A stretch of 64,000 nt of DNA from Billgrantia antri (GCF_019430905.1 NZ_JAHYCA010000006.1:310001-374000), one strand, 5' to 3'; numbered from the stretch's first letter, positions 10,241 to 20,162 are shown. The notes: generated by a model from the letters alone, not told the origin. Translations and numbers: made by a program.

Positions 10241-11191
10241 ATGCACGAAGCCATCCGGGCACCCCGGCGGGTCCACGTCACCGAGGTCGGTCCTCGTGAC
10301 GGTCTGCAGAACGAGAAGGTGTTGCTCTCCACGGAACACAAGGCCGAGCTGGTGCGTGCCTTGATGGCGGCTGGCGTGTGTGAATTCGAGCTGACCTCCT
10401 TCGTCAGTCCTCGGGCGGTGCCGGCCTTGGCCGATGCGGCGGAGCTCGTGGCTGAACTCAAGGGCAGCGATGGCGTGCACTTCTCTGCCCTGGTGCCCAA
10501 CCTGCGTGGGGCCGAGCGGGCGCTCGCGGCGGGCATCGATTCGGTGGTGCTGTTCGTTTCCGCCTCGGAGAGTCACAACGCCAAGAACGTCAATGCCAGT
10601 ATCGCTGAGTCGCTGACAAGCTTCGAGCAGGTCGCCCGACTGCTCGAAGGCAGCGGCGTCGAGCTGCGCGGGGCGATCGCCACCTGCTTCGGTTGCCCCT
10701 TCGAAGGGGATGTCGATGTCGCCGCGGTAGGGAGTATCGCGCGACATTTCGCCGATCTCGGGGCGCGCCATGTGTCGCTTGGCGATACCACCGGCATGGC
10801 GACACCGCCGCTGGTGGTAGAGCGCATTGCCCATCTGCGTGAGGTGGCACCCGACATATCTCCCACCCTGCACTTCCACAATACCCGCGGCATCGGCCTG
10901 GCCAACGTCATGCAGGGGCTGGCGCTCGGCGTCGATCGCTACGAGAGTTCGATTGGCGGGCTGGGCGGCTGCCCCTTCGCCCCGGGGGCCACCGGCAACA
11001 TCGCCAGCGAGGATCTGGTCTACCTGCTCGGCGAGATGGGCATCGAGACCGGGATCGACCTGGACGGCATGATCGCGGCGGCTCGGCTCGCCACCCGCCT
11101 GATGGGGCGCCCGCTGCCGGCCCAGGTCTCCAAGGCGGGACCGCGGCTGACGCTCAGCGACTGCGCCGCCGTGGCCACGGCAAAGGGATGA
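10241..11191 (+). CDS. HMG-CoA lyase family enzyme (HMGL-like TIM barrel)
   Basis: A 316-residue DRE-TIM metallolyase. The N-terminal VHVTEVGPRDGLQNE holds the metal and catalytic residues, HFHNTRGIGLANVMQG carries the second metal ligands, and GGLGGCPFAPGATGN contains the conserved Cys of the HMG-CoA lyase signature. HMG-CoA lyases split (S)-3-hydroxy-3-methylglutaryl-CoA to acetoacetate and acetyl-CoA; relatives act on citramalyl-CoA. The start at ATG 10241 is chosen because the family begins near RVHVTEVG; an ATG at 10181 in frame would add 20 unlike residues, and neither has a strong ribosome site. It overlaps the next gene (CoA-transferase) by ATGA, so the substrate is probably delivered by that enzyme rather than by leucine breakdown alone. 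Confidence 0.9.
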   Translation: MHEAIRAPRRVHVTEVGPRDGLQNEKVLLSTEHKAELVRALMAAGVCEFELTSFVSPRAVPALADAAELVAELKGSDGVHFSALVPNLRGAERALAAGIDSVVLFVSASESHNAKNVNASIAESLTSFEQVARLLEGSGVELRGAIATCFGCPFEGDVDVAAVGSIARHFADLGARHVSLGDTTGMATPPLVVERIAHLREVAPDISPTLHFHNTRGIGLANVMQGLALGVDRYESSIGGLGGCPFAPGATGNIASEDLVYLLGEMGIETGIDLDGMIAAARLATRLMGRPLPAQVSKAGPRLTLSDCAAVATAKG

Positions 11192-12399
11192 GCATGGCGA
11201 ATCCGAAACCCAATACGGCGGGAAGTCTCGAAGGTATCCGCGTGATCGACCTTACGCGGGTGATATCGGGGCCTTTCTGCACCCAGATGCTCGGTGACCA
11301 CGGCGCCGAGGTGATCAAGATCGAGCCACCGGAGCGCGGCGACATCGTGCGCTCCCAGGGCAACATGGTGGAAGGCTTCAGCTGGTACTTTGCCCAGTTC
11401 AACCGCAACAAGCGCTCGCTCACCCTCGATTTGCGCCGCGACGAAGGCAAGGCGATCCTTCACCGGCTCCTGGAGGGGGCCGATGTGCTGGTCGAGAACT
11501 TTCGTCCCGGGGTCATGGCCAAGATGGGCCTCGGCGATGCCACGCTGCGCGAGCGCTATCCGCGTCTGGTGGTAGGGCGCATCAACGGCTTCGGCTCCAC
11601 CGGCCCCTATCGCGACCGGCCAGCCTATGACTTCATCGCCCAGGCCATGAGCGGCTTCATGGGCGTCAACGGCCCTGCCGACGGCGAGCCCATGCGCGCG
11701 GCGCCACCCATCAGCGACATGGTGGCGAGCCAGAACCTGGCCTTCGGCATCTGTGCGGCACTGGTGCGGCGCGAGCGCAGCGGCCAGGGCGAGATCGTCG
11801 AGACCGCGTTGACCAACGGCCTAATCGGCATGATGGGCTACCTGGCGGCGGAATTTTTCGCCACCGACCGGGTGCCGGCACGCACCGGCAACGACCACCC
11901 CATGCTCTACCCCTATGGCCTGTTCCGCGCCAGCGACGGCGAGGTGGCCATCGCCCCGAGCAACGACATCATGGTCGAGCGTTTCCTGGGCGCGTTGGAC
12001 ATGCTGCACCTGCTCGACGACGAGCGCTTTTGCGACAACGCCCGACGCATGGCCAACCGCGAGCCCCTGCGCGAGATCCTGACGCGGGTCACCGAGCAGC
12101 GCCGTGTCGACCAGTGGATCGAGCACCTCAACCGGGCCGGCGTGCCCTGCGGGCGGGTGCATGACCTGCGCGAGACCTTCGACGACCCCCAGGTGCAGGC
12201 CCAGCAGATGAAGATCGAACTGGACCAGGGTGCCTACGGCCGGATTCCCACCACCGGTTTTCCGGTCAAGATGAGCGAGGCGCCCGCGGCGGTCCATCGG
12301 CCCGTGCCCCAGCTCGGCGAGCACACCCAGGAAATACTGCGAGAGCTGGGCGTCGATGAGGGGGCACTCGAAGCGCTTCGGGCAAACGGGGTCATATAA
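11188..12399 (+). CDS. CaiB/BaiF (class III) CoA-transferase
   Basis: A 403-residue class III CoA-transferase. The start RVIDLTRVISGPFCTQMLGD and GAEVIKIEPPERGD are typical, and the catalytic Asp is expected in PAYDFIAQAMSG near residue 152. Such enzymes move CoA between acids through an aspartyl anhydride intermediate. The human relative SUGCT acts on glutarate and 3-hydroxy-3-methylglutarate using succinyl-CoA. The gene overlaps the upstream HMGL-like lyase (ATGA at 11188) and is followed 70 bases later by tctC. The context suggests that it activates the acid brought in by TctCBA, which the lyase then cleaves. The exact acid is unknown. Confidence 0.92.
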   Translation: MSMANPKPNTAGSLEGIRVIDLTRVISGPFCTQMLGDHGAEVIKIEPPERGDIVRSQGNMVEGFSWYFAQFNRNKRSLTLDLRRDEGKAILHRLLEGADVLVENFRPGVMAKMGLGDATLRERYPRLVVGRINGFGSTGPYRDRPAYDFIAQAMSGFMGVNGPADGEPMRAAPPISDMVASQNLAFGICAALVRRERSGQGEIVETALTNGLIGMMGYLAAEFFATDRVPARTGNDHPMLYPYGLFRASDGEVAIAPSNDIMVERFLGALDMLHLLDDERFCDNARRMANREPLREILTRVTEQRRVDQWIEHLNRAGVPCGRVHDLRETFDDPQVQAQQMKIELDQGAYGRIPTTGFPVKMSEAPAAVHRPVPQLGEHTQEILRELGVDEGALEALRANGVI

Positions 12400-12469
12400 G
12401 CTAGTCTGCAAGAAGCGTTGCGGGCCCGCTGCCTCAACGACCGATACAACAACAACGAGGAAAACGACA

Positions 12470-13465
12470 ATGCCTACCATCAAGTACGCTCGCCGCGGCC
12501 TCGCCGCTTCTGCCCTGCTGGGCCTGGGTCTGGTTGTCAGCGCACCGAGCCAGGCACTGCCGATCAGCGAGTGCATTGCCCCGGCCGACCCCGGCGGCGG
12601 TTGGGATTTCACCTGCCGCTCGGTGGCCAAGCTGCTGCGCGAGCTGGAGCTGACCGACGGTGCCGTGCAAGTCACCAACATGCCGGGCGGCGTCGGTGCC
12701 GTGGCCTTCTCCAACGTGGCCGGCAGCCGGGCCGACGACAGCGACCTGATCGTTGCCACCAGCACCGTGGGCATGACCCAGATCGCCCAGGGGCGCTATC
12801 CCGGCGATGTCGATACCATGCGCTGGCTGGCCATGCTGGGTACCGACGTAGGGGTGATCCTGGTCGACGACGAGAGCCCCTACGAATCCCTGGAGCAGCT
12901 CCTCGAGACCATGGTCGAGGATCCGAGCGCGGTGGCCATGGCCGGCTCCAGTGGCGCCGGCGGCTGGGACCATATCCGCGCACTGCTGCTGGCCGAGGAG
13001 GCGGGCATGCCGGCCGAGCAGATGGCCAACGTGCGCTGGGTGCAGTTCGACGGCGGCGGCCCGGCGGTGACCCAGATGATGGGCGGCCACGTCGACATGG
13101 TCTCCACCGACCTGGGCGAGATTGCCGGTTTCATCGAGTCCGGCGACGTGCGGGTGCTGGCGGTGCTTTCCGACGAGCCGTTGCCCGAGCCCTTCGCCGA
13201 TCTGCCCACCGCGGTGTCCCAGGGCTATGACGTGACCGGCTACAACTGGCGTGGCTTCTATACCGGCGGTGAGGTCTCCGACGCTGACTATGCCGAGATG
13301 GTCGAGACGCTGGAGACGCTCTACCAGAGCGATGAATGGAAAGAGACCGCACAGCAGAACGGCTTGGTACCGCTATGGCGCGGCGGCGACGAGTTCACCG
13401 ACTACGTACGCCAGACCATCGACGAGGTCGAATCCGTCTCGCGCGAGATCGGGGTCCTCGAGTGA
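12470..13465 (+). CDS. tctC: Tripartite tricarboxylate transporter, periplasmic binding protein TctC
   Basis: A 331-residue extracytoplasmic solute receptor of the Bug/TctC family. A signal peptide (hydrophobic 11-25, cleavage likely after SQA at 29) starts at ATG 12470; the longer open frame starts inside the preceding gene. Family features are IAPADPGGGWD near 35-45, VTNMPGGVGAVAF, and AGSSGAGGWDH. It binds a carboxylate in the periplasm and hands it to TctAB. The stop codon overlaps the GTG start of tctB, so the three transport genes form one translational unit. Confidence 0.94.
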   Translation: MPTIKYARRGLAASALLGLGLVVSAPSQALPISECIAPADPGGGWDFTCRSVAKLLRELELTDGAVQVTNMPGGVGAVAFSNVAGSRADDSDLIVATSTVGMTQIAQGRYPGDVDTMRWLAMLGTDVGVILVDDESPYESLEQLLETMVEDPSAVAMAGSSGAGGWDHIRALLLAEEAGMPAEQMANVRWVQFDGGGPAVTQMMGGHVDMVSTDLGEIAGFIESGDVRVLAVLSDEPLPEPFADLPTAVSQGYDVTGYNWRGFYTGGEVSDADYAEMVETLETLYQSDEWKETAQQNGLVPLWRGGDEFTDYVRQTIDEVESVSREIGVLE

Positions 13466-13935
13466 GTGAGCCCGGGCTCAACCCGGATCAGGTCTCGGGT
13501 GCCGTCGCCGACCGGATCGCCGGCGTCGTGTTGCTGTTGATGGCGGCAGGGGCGTGGTGGTACTCGCACAGCTTCCCGGCCGGTTTCGGCCAGGTCGTCG
13601 GCCCCGGTGCCTTTCCACGTCTGGTCAGCGTTCCGATGGGGCTGTTCGCGGCCTATCTGGTGATACGCCCCGGGGTCAATCAGCGCTGGCCGCAGCGCGC
13701 CGCCCTGCTCAGGCAGGCGGCGGCGCTGCTGCTGCTCGGTATCTATGCCGGCCTGCTCAAACCGCTGGGGTTCCTGCCCGCCAGCCTGGTCTGCGTGGTG
13801 CTGCTGATTCGTCTGTTCGGCGCGACCTGGCGGGCATCGCTGGCGTGCGGGGTGCCGCTGACGATAGGGCTCTATCTGCTGTTCGAATTCGCCCTGGGCA
13901 TGCCGCTACCCAATATGCCGGGGCTCGACTGGTAA
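13462..13935 (+). CDS. tctB: Tripartite tricarboxylate transporter, small membrane subunit TctB
   Basis: A 157-residue membrane protein of the TctB (DUF1468) family with four predicted hydrophobic helices (about 16-31, 50-65, 77-105 and 118-145). The start is GTG at 13462 in the overlap GTGA with the tctC stop; the longer open frame with an upstream ATG reads inside tctC in another frame. TctB is the poorly conserved small subunit that works with TctA. The name rests on topology, size and position between tctC and tctA. Confidence 0.9.
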   Translation: MSEPGLNPDQVSGAVADRIAGVVLLLMAAGAWWYSHSFPAGFGQVVGPGAFPRLVSVPMGLFAAYLVIRPGVNQRWPQRAALLRQAAALLLLGIYAGLLKPLGFLPASLVCVVLLIRLFGATWRASLACGVPLTIGLYLLFEFALGMPLPNMPGLDW

Positions 13936-13944
13936 GGCGTCACG

Positions 13945-15450
13945 ATGGAGATACTGACTTTTCTCGCCCAAGGGTTCGCCGTGGCGCTCGAACCCCAACA
14001 CTTGTTCCTGGCCCTCGTCGGTTGTGCCGTGGGCACGCTGATCGGCGCGCTGCCGGGGCTCGGTCCGGTCAACGGGGTGGCGCTGATGATCCCGCTGACC
14101 TTCAACTTCGGCCTGGCGCCGACCGCGGCGCTGATCCTGCTGGTCAGCATCTACTACGGCTGCATGTACGGCGGGCGGATCAGTTCGATCCTGCTCAACA
14201 TTCCCGGCGACGAGCCGGCCGTGATGACCACTCTGGATGGTTACCCCATGGCCTTACGGGGGCAGGGCGGCGAGGCGTTGGGGCTTTCCGGGGTGGCATC
14301 GTTCGTCGGTGCCACCGTGGCGACCATCGGCCTCACCCTGTTCGCTCCGCTGTTGGTAGGCTTTGCCATTCGCTTCGGCCCCGCCGAGTACTTCGCGCTG
14401 TTCGTGCTGGCCTTCGCCACCATCGGCGGCGTGACCAGCGGCAGCCTGGTGAAGAGCTTCCTCGCCGCCTGCCTGGGGCTGTTGCTGGGCACCGTGGGCA
14501 TCGATGCGGTGAGCAGCGTGCCGCGCTATACCTTCGGCTGGTACGAGCTCTACGACGGCATCGACTTCATCGTCGCCCTGGTCGGGTTGTTTGCCATCTC
14601 GGAGTGCCTAGTGTTCCTCGAGGACGTGCGCGGCAGCAACAAGCCGACCCTGAAGGTGGGCTCGGCGGTGCCCGGAATCCGCAGCGCCTGGAAATGCGCC
14701 CCGACCATCGGGCGCAGCTCGTTCATCGGCTTCGTCGCCGGCGTGCTGCCGGGGGCCGGCGCGGCGCTCGGCAGCTTCCTTTCCTATACCCTCGAGCGCC
14801 GCTGGCTGGGGCGCCGCGGTACCTTCGGCCAGGGCGACCCACGCGGCGTGGCGGCGCCGGAAGCGGGCAACAACGCCGCCGCCGGCGGCTCGCTGATTCC
14901 CATGCTCTCGCTGGGCATTCCCGGCAGCGGCACCACGGCCATCCTGCTGGCGCTGCTGCTGTCGATGAACATCAGCCCCGGGCCGCTGTTGTTCTCGCAG
15001 CAGCCGGACATGGTGTGGGGCCTGGTGGCGGCGCTGTTCATCGGCAACGTGATGCTGCTGGTACTCAACATTCCGCTCGTGGGCCTGTTCGCCAAGGTGC
15101 TGCAGGCGCCCGGCTGGTTCCTGATGCCGATGGTGGTGATGGTGGCCTTCGTCGGCGTCTACTCGCTGAGTAACAGCGCCTTCGATCTCTACATGATGCT
15201 GGCCTTCGGTGTGCTTGGCTATGTGCTACGCAAGCTCGAGATGCCCGCCGTGCCCGTGGTGCTGGGGCTGCTGCTGGGCGGGCAGATGGAGTACAACCTG
15301 CGTCGCGCCATGTCCCTCTCGGGGGGCGACTGGAGCATTCTGTGGAACAGTGGCATCACCGTCGGCATCTATGCCTTCGCCGTCACTCTCATCGTGGCCG
15401 GGTTGGTCTACGGCTGGATGATGCGTCAAAGGATAAGGTCCGTAACCTAG
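13945..15450 (+). CDS. tctA: Tripartite tricarboxylate transporter, large permease TctA
   Basis: A 501-residue permease with 11-12 hydrophobic segments. It shows TctA signatures such as GTLIGALPGLGPVNGVALMIPLTF near 35-55, YYGCMYGGRISSILLNIPGD near 70-90 and the second half motif SLGIPGSGTTAILLALLL. TctA forms the transport channel, driven by an ion gradient, and takes solute from TctC. It lies 9 bases after tctB and ends the five-gene operon that begins with the HMGL-like lyase. Confidence 0.95.
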   Translation: MEILTFLAQGFAVALEPQHLFLALVGCAVGTLIGALPGLGPVNGVALMIPLTFNFGLAPTAALILLVSIYYGCMYGGRISSILLNIPGDEPAVMTTLDGYPMALRGQGGEALGLSGVASFVGATVATIGLTLFAPLLVGFAIRFGPAEYFALFVLAFATIGGVTSGSLVKSFLAACLGLLLGTVGIDAVSSVPRYTFGWYELYDGIDFIVALVGLFAISECLVFLEDVRGSNKPTLKVGSAVPGIRSAWKCAPTIGRSSFIGFVAGVLPGAGAALGSFLSYTLERRWLGRRGTFGQGDPRGVAAPEAGNNAAAGGSLIPMLSLGIPGSGTTAILLALLLSMNISPGPLLFSQQPDMVWGLVAALFIGNVMLLVLNIPLVGLFAKVLQAPGWFLMPMVVMVAFVGVYSLSNSAFDLYMMLAFGVLGYVLRKLEMPAVPVVLGLLLGGQMEYNLRRAMSLSGGDWSILWNSGITVGIYAFAVTLIVAGLVYGWMMRQRIRSVT

Positions 15451-15539
15451 GCACCATACTCCCTTACGTGCGGCACGCCGGCGCTGCACTATGGTGAGAG
15501 CGAGTCATTCGCTTTCGCCGACAGACAGGGAGTGAGTCC

Positions 15540-16709
15540 ATGAAAGCGCTGTGTTGGCACGGAAAGAACGATATCCGCTATGAAACGGTTCCCGACCCAA
15601 GGATCGAAGATGCACGCGATGCCATCGTCAATGTGAGCAGTTGCGCCATCTGCGGTTCCGACCTCCACCTCTTCCACCATTTCATCCCGGCCATGGAGTC
15701 GGGCGACGTGGTGGGCCACGAGTTCATGGGCGAGGTGATGGAAGTCGGCGCCGAGACGCGCGATCTCAAGGTCGGCGATCGCGTCGTGGTGCCCTTCACC
15801 ATCACCTGCGGCGAGTGCGAGCAGTGTCGTCGGGGCAATTTTTCCCTCTGCGAGCGCTCCAATCGCAACAAGGCGCTGGCCGACAAGGTCTTCGGCCATG
15901 CCGGTGCCGGCCTGTTCGGCTACTCGCACCTCACTGGGGGCTATGCCGGCGGTCAGGCGGAGTACGTGCGGGTGCCTTTCGCTGACCAGACCCACGTCAA
16001 GGTGCCCGACGGCCTGACCGATGAGCAGGTGCTGTTCCTCGGCGATATCTTCCCCACCGGCTGGCAGGCGGCGGTGCAGTGCGACATAGAGCCGAGCGAC
16101 ACCGTGGCCATCTGGGGCGCCGGCCCCGTCGGGCAGTTCTGCGTGCGCAGCGCCGTCCTGCTGGGTGCCGAGCAGGTGGTGGTGATCGACAATGTGCCCG
16201 AGCGCCTGGCCATGGCCGAGGCCGGCGGGGCCATTGCGATCAACTTCGACGAGGAGAGCGTGCTCGCTCGGCTGCAGGAGCTGACCCGCGGCAAGGGACC
16301 GGAGAAGTGCATCGACGCGGTGGGGCTGGAATCCCACGTGCCGCGCTCCCTCGACTCGGTCTACGACCGCTTCAAGCAGGCCATGATGCTGGAGAGCGAC
16401 CGTGCCCACGTGCTGCGCGAGATGATTTACGTTTGCCGCCCGGGCGGCATCCTGTCGATCCCCGGCGTTTATGGCGGGCTGATCGACAAGGTGCCCATGG
16501 GGCCGCTGATGAACAAGGCGCTGACCGTGCGCACCGGCCAGACCCACGTCAAGCGCTGGACCGACGAGCTGCTGGGCCTGATCGAAGAGGGGCAGATCGA
16601 TCCTTCCTTCGTGGTGACCCACAGCGCCGGGCTGGAGCAGGGCCCCGACATGTACAACACCTTCCGCGACAAGCAGGACGGCTGCGTGAAGGTAGTGCTC
16701 AAGCCCTGA
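15540..16709 (+). CDS. Zinc-dependent alcohol dehydrogenase (formaldehyde dehydrogenase-like)
   Basis: A 389-residue medium-chain dehydrogenase. Catalytic zinc ligands are in CAICGSDLH (near 37-45) and GHEF; the structural zinc site is [16 protein letters not shown] with four Cys. The Rossmann motif is [21 protein letters not shown]. The long insertion before the NAD domain ([20 protein letters not shown]) and [10 protein letters not shown] place it with the glutathione-independent formaldehyde dehydrogenase-like group (FdhA/AdhC type), but the natural substrate cannot be fixed from sequence. It has its own ribosome site and is 89 bases after tctA; it may be a separate unit. Confidence 0.9.
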   Translation: MKALCWHGKNDIRYETVPDPRIEDARDAIVNVSSCAICGSDLHLFHHFIPAMESGDVVGHEFMGEVMEVGAETRDLKVGDRVVVPFTITCGECEQCRRGNFSLCERSNRNKALADKVFGHAGAGLFGYSHLTGGYAGGQAEYVRVPFADQTHVKVPDGLTDEQVLFLGDIFPTGWQAAVQCDIEPSDTVAIWGAGPVGQFCVRSAVLLGAEQVVVIDNVPERLAMAEAGGAIAINFDEESVLARLQELTRGKGPEKCIDAVGLESHVPRSLDSVYDRFKQAMMLESDRAHVLREMIYVCRPGGILSIPGVYGGLIDKVPMGPLMNKALTVRTGQTHVKRWTDELLGLIEEGQIDPSFVVTHSAGLEQGPDMYNTFRDKQDGCVKVVLKP

Positions 16710-16766
16710 GCGGGTCGGGCTGGGCTCACGCCCAACAGGATACGTCTGACACGACAAGGAGGTGAC

Positions 16767-17366
16767 ATGAATCTCGATCGACGCCGTTCATTGCAACCCA
16801 GCGATCGGCTGGCCAGAGCGCTCGGCTGGCTGGGCATCGGGCTGGGCCTCTATCAGCTCCTGGCGCCGCGCAGCGTGACGCGTTCGCTGGGTGTCGAAGG
16901 GGCGGAAGCCATCGTGCGTACCTGCGGCGCGCGTGGCCTGGCGACCGGCATGGGAGCGCTGAGCGTCAATCCCAAGCAGGCGCTGTGGGCTCGCAGCGTC
17001 GGCGATGTCATGGACCTGGCGGCACTGCTGGCCTTGCTTGCCGACCGTGATCATCCCAAGCGGGGCAGCGTCAAGCTGGCCCTCGCCGGGGTGGGGGCAT
17101 GTGCCGCGGCGAGCCTCTACTGCGCCCAGGCTCAGACCCGGCGGCATGCCTACCAAGGCGGGCGCACGCCCGACTACCGCGGGCGCAGCGGCTTCCCCCG
17201 TGGCCTGGAACATGCCCGCGGCGCTGCGGCGACCCGCAGCGGGCTGCCTTCGCGCCCCATGGCGCTGCCCTCGCCGGCGCACTCGCCTGGGCCGCGGTTT
17301 CAGACCACGCCTTCACGCCAGCGTGACACCAGCGGCTATACCAAGGGCAGCGACTACGATTACTGA
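16767..17366 (+). CDS. Membrane protein of unknown function
   Basis: A 199-residue protein with a very strong ribosome site (AAGGAGGTGAC) at ATG 16767. The first half has hydrophobic stretches (about 17-33, 73-90 and 100-117) in a pattern seen in small membrane proteins annotated as DUF4267-like or as the N-terminus of cyclase/dehydrase proteins (RALGWLGIGLGLYQLLAP, GARGLATGMGAL). The second half is basic, proline- and serine-rich and probably disordered, ending in KGSDYDY. It lies 57 bases after the dehydrogenase and ends at a strong terminator. No function is proposed. Confidence 0.75.
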   Translation: MNLDRRRSLQPSDRLARALGWLGIGLGLYQLLAPRSVTRSLGVEGAEAIVRTCGARGLATGMGALSVNPKQALWARSVGDVMDLAALLALLADRDHPKRGSVKLALAGVGACAAASLYCAQAQTRRHAYQGGRTPDYRGRSGFPRGLEHARGAAATRSGLPSRPMALPSPAHSPGPRFQTTPSRQRDTSGYTKGSDYDY

Positions 17367-17389
17367 ACCGCAAGCTGCTTTGCATCAGA

Positions 17390-17428
17390 CGCCAAAAGGC
17401 CGAACCCTAGCGGTTCGGCCTTTTGGCG
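17390..17428. terminator. Bidirectional terminator
   Basis: A 17-bp perfect inverted repeat (17390-17406 and 17412-17428) carries AAAA and TTTT runs inside the arms. It separates the convergent genes ending at 17366 (+) and 17451 (-). Confidence 0.88.
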
Positions 17429-17450
17429 TGAGCGGGCGCGAGCGAAACGC

Positions 17451-17630
17451 TCAGCCACCCCCGATGCCTTCGATGACGTAGCCCGAACCGCCGCAGTCGG
17501 GGCAGGTGCGGTTCTCGATCCTGCCGTCGCCCCTGCATGTCGGGCAGACGTTCTGGCCGGTTCCGGGTGTGCCGGGGGGCGCCTCGTCGCCTGGCTGCTC
17601 GGGACGGGTCGCATCGGGTTTGTGTGCCAT
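17451..17630 (-). CDS. Small DnaJ-type zinc-ribbon protein
   Basis: A 59-residue protein starting at ATG 17630 with GGAGG just upstream; a longer frame from 17699 has no support. Residues 1-27 are hydrophilic and Pro/Gly-rich. The rest holds two CxxCxGxG repeats, CPTCRGDGRI and CPDCGGSGYV, the same motif as the zinc-binding domain of DnaJ, here in only two copies. One Zn ion bound by four Cys is expected. Similar tiny proteins occur in other bacteria but the role is unknown; a chaperone accessory or RNA-binding role is only a guess. Confidence 0.82.
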   Translation of the reverse strand: MAHKPDATRPEQPGDEAPPGTPGTGQNVCPTCRGDGRIENRTCPDCGGSGYVIEGIGGG

Positions 17631-17789
17631 ATCTGCCTCCTTGCCGCTTGCGTCGCCTCTCTGTGTTTCCGAGTGAAGACTCACTGACACGTTAGGCAAG
17701 TCCCGCGGTAGGCGGCAAGCGAGACGATGCGACGATGATGGTCATGCCACCCATGGCAGTGCCAGAATGAAGGCTTCAGGAGGAAGCCC

Positions 17790-19127
17790 ATGACGCAGAT
17801 GCACTGGCAGCAATTGCTCGACCCTTCCCGGTTGCACGGAAAGCCCACCAGCGGGCGTGACGAGATCGGCCGCAGCCCGTTCCACAAGGACCACGACCGC
17901 ATCGTCTTTTCCGGCTCGTTCCGGCGTCTGGGGCGCAAGACCCAGGTCCATCCGCTGACCGACAACGATCACATCCACACCCGTCTGACCCACTCCCTGG
18001 AGGTCGGCTGCGTGGGCCGCAGTCTGGGTATGATCGTCGGCGAATTACTGCGTGAACGGTTGCCGAGCTGGATCACTCCGGCCGACCTCGGGGTGATCGT
18101 ACAGGCTGCCTGCCTGGGGCACGACATCGGCAACCCGCCCTTCGGCCATGCCGGCGAGTACGCCATACGCGACTGGTTCAAACGCGCAGAAGCCGATGGC
18201 AGCGGCCTGCTCGAGGGGCTCTCGGAGCGTGAGCGGGCCGATCTGCTGACCTATGAGGGTAACGCCCAGGGCTTTCGCATCGTGACCCAGGTCGAATACA
18301 ACCAGTTCCGCGGCGGCATGCGCCTGACGGCGGCGACGCTGGGGACTCTGCTCAAGTATCCCTGGACGGTGGAGCACGGCGGCGGTGCCGGCAAGTTCGG
18401 CTGTTACCAGTCGGAGCGGCCGCTGCTCGAAGACGTGACTCGCTGCCTGGGGCTGCTGCCACGCGGCGAAGGGCGCTGGTGCCGGCATCCGCTGGCCTGG
18501 CTGGTGGAGGCCGCCGACGACATTTGCTATGCGTTGCTCGATCTCGAGGACGGCCTGGAGATGGGCATCCTGCGCTTCGAGGAGGTGGCCGACGTATTGC
18601 TGCAGATCGCCGGCGATGCGCCGCCTGACTATTCGCGCATGGCCCGAGACGGCGTCTCGCAGCGAAGGCGCATCGCCGCCCTGCGCGGTGCCGCCATGGA
18701 GCGTGCGGTCAACGACGTGGGGGCCGTGTTCGTCGAACACGAGACGGCGCTGCTCAACGGCACGCTGGTGAGCGACCTGCTCGAACTCTGTCATCCCGAT
18801 CTGGGCTGGGGCGTGGCGGCGGCCAAGCAGCTCGCGCGTGAGCGCATTTTCCAGAACGAACGCAAGGCCAAGCTGGAAATCGGCGCCTACACCACGCTCG
18901 GCATTCTGCTCGAGGCCTTCATCGGCGCCGCCCATGAGCTGCACTATACCGGCCAGGCGAGCTTCAAGCATCAGCGGGTGCTGGCGCTGATCGGCGAGAA
19001 CACGCCGCGCCCCTCCTGGCCGCTCTATGACAGCTACCGACGTATGCTCGACTTCATCGGCGGCATGACCGACCACTACGCGGTGGACCTGGCCCAGGAG
19101 ATGGGTGGGCGGCTCAGGGGGGACTGA
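17790..19127 (+). CDS. dgt: dGTPase-family deoxynucleotide triphosphohydrolase
   Basis: A 445-residue HD-domain enzyme that removes triphosphate from dNTPs. HD-superfamily metal residues are visible in [10 protein letters not shown] (near 57-66) and [16 protein letters not shown] (near 109-124), with a later Asp in [16 protein letters not shown]. The opening [26 protein letters not shown] is typical of this family, which includes type 2 dGTPases. Some members protect against phage by depleting dNTPs, but most are housekeeping. It is convergent with, and overlaps by 14 bases, the NERD-domain gene. Confidence 0.94.
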   Translation: MTQMHWQQLLDPSRLHGKPTSGRDEIGRSPFHKDHDRIVFSGSFRRLGRKTQVHPLTDNDHIHTRLTHSLEVGCVGRSLGMIVGELLRERLPSWITPADLGVIVQAACLGHDIGNPPFGHAGEYAIRDWFKRAEADGSGLLEGLSERERADLLTYEGNAQGFRIVTQVEYNQFRGGMRLTAATLGTLLKYPWTVEHGGGAGKFGCYQSERPLLEDVTRCLGLLPRGEGRWCRHPLAWLVEAADDICYALLDLEDGLEMGILRFEEVADVLLQIAGDAPPDYSRMARDGVSQRRRIAALRGAAMERAVNDVGAVFVEHETALLNGTLVSDLLELCHPDLGWGVAAAKQLARERIFQNERKAKLEIGAYTTLGILLEAFIGAAHELHYTGQASFKHQRVLALIGENTPRPSWPLYDSYRRMLDFIGGMTDHYAVDLAQEMGGRLRGD

Positions 19128-20052
19128 GTGGATGACCGGGTGGCTGCGAGGGTTCCGGGCCGGTATGGCGGTCCTGCCCCGCGGCACGCTCGATCAATGC
19201 AGCGATCACCTTGTCGTGCAAGCCATCGTCAAGCACGCCCAGGCGGCGTTCGTCGAGTTGCTCACACAGCGAGTCGCCGCTGACGACCATCAAGCCTTCC
19301 GGCGTACCGGCGCAGGTGATGTCCCAGCCGGGCAGGGCGAGTACGCCCATCACCGGGACCGGCTCGCCACAGCGCTGCTCGAGCCACGCGGCGAGCCAGC
19401 GCGAGTCGCGTAGCGTCTTGACCAGCGGGCGATGCTCGCTCCAGCCGGGAAAGCGCAGCCGCTCCGGTTCGACCGTGACCAGGTCGATTTCACGACCGTC
19501 GGCGGTGAACGGCCGCGTGCGGGCGCGTGTCTCAACCGCGAAGACGCCGTGAGGCGTGACGGCAACGTGGTTGATGATGTCGCTATCGGTCGGTACGTCG
19601 TGGAAGACGAAATATGGATGGGCTTCGGGGCGCACCAGGCGCTCCAGCTCCTGGCCGACGGCGAGTTCGCAGGCCAGCCCCAACTTGATGCGGCGGATAT
19701 GCTGGAAGTCACGAATCAGCCGGAAGCAGTAGACCAGCACCAGTACGGTGCTCAGCGCCCCGTAGAGCGCCCATTCGAGCCAGTTCTGGCGGCTGGCGAA
19801 GAGCATGCGACCCATGCCGTACACCAGCGGTGCCAGGGTCACGATGGGGCCAAGCGCGCCGTTGAGAAACAGCGTGGCGAAGGCGCGGTCGAGGCGATCG
19901 CGCAGGGCCTGGCCGGGTTCGCGCAGCTGGCGGGCATTGAAAGGCGAGCGAACGCGCGCATCATGGAGGTTACGCAAGGCGATGACGATAATGGCCATGG
20001 CCCCGAGCGGGAACAGAAAAATTAGGGGCAGCAGATATTCCAGCCAGGCCAT
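19114..20052 (-). CDS. NERD-domain membrane protein
   Basis: A 312-residue protein with an N-terminal hydrophobic helix (about 6-25) and two more at about 63-80 and 91-108, then a soluble domain. The soluble part [47 protein letters not shown] fits the NERD (nuclease-related) domain, with Asp in the DIINHV strand and Glu in VETR in place of the usual E-x-K. The Lys of the PD-(D/E)XK-like core is therefore Arg, so nuclease activity is uncertain. The C-terminal [10 protein letters not shown] is also typical. It is divergent from the sirtuin gene and overlaps dgt tail to tail. Confidence 0.85.
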   Translation of the reverse strand: MAWLEYLLPLIFLFPLGAMAIIVIALRNLHDARVRSPFNARQLREPGQALRDRLDRAFATLFLNGALGPIVTLAPLVYGMGRMLFASRQNWLEWALYGALSTVLVLVYCFRLIRDFQHIRRIKLGLACELAVGQELERLVRPEAHPYFVFHDVPTDSDIINHVAVTPHGVFAVETRARTRPFTADGREIDLVTVEPERLRFPGWSEHRPLVKTLRDSRWLAAWLEQRCGEPVPVMGVLALPGWDITCAGTPEGLMVVSGDSLCEQLDERRLGVLDDGLHDKVIAALIERAAGQDRHTGPEPSQPPGHPLSPP

Positions 20053-20162
20053 CGGGTCCGTCCTTGCCGGTGAGCGTCACATAAGCATTAGATTCTAGAC
20101 AAGCCGAGGTGCCCGGGGCCATCTTCGTTGCCACACGTGCACCGCAGCATGACGGATAGACG

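Noticed and set aside
13554..15173. A 539-codon plus-strand frame overlapping tctB and tctA.
   Set aside because: It is rich in Arg, Gly and Ala with no hydrophobic pattern and overlaps two clear membrane proteins in another frame.
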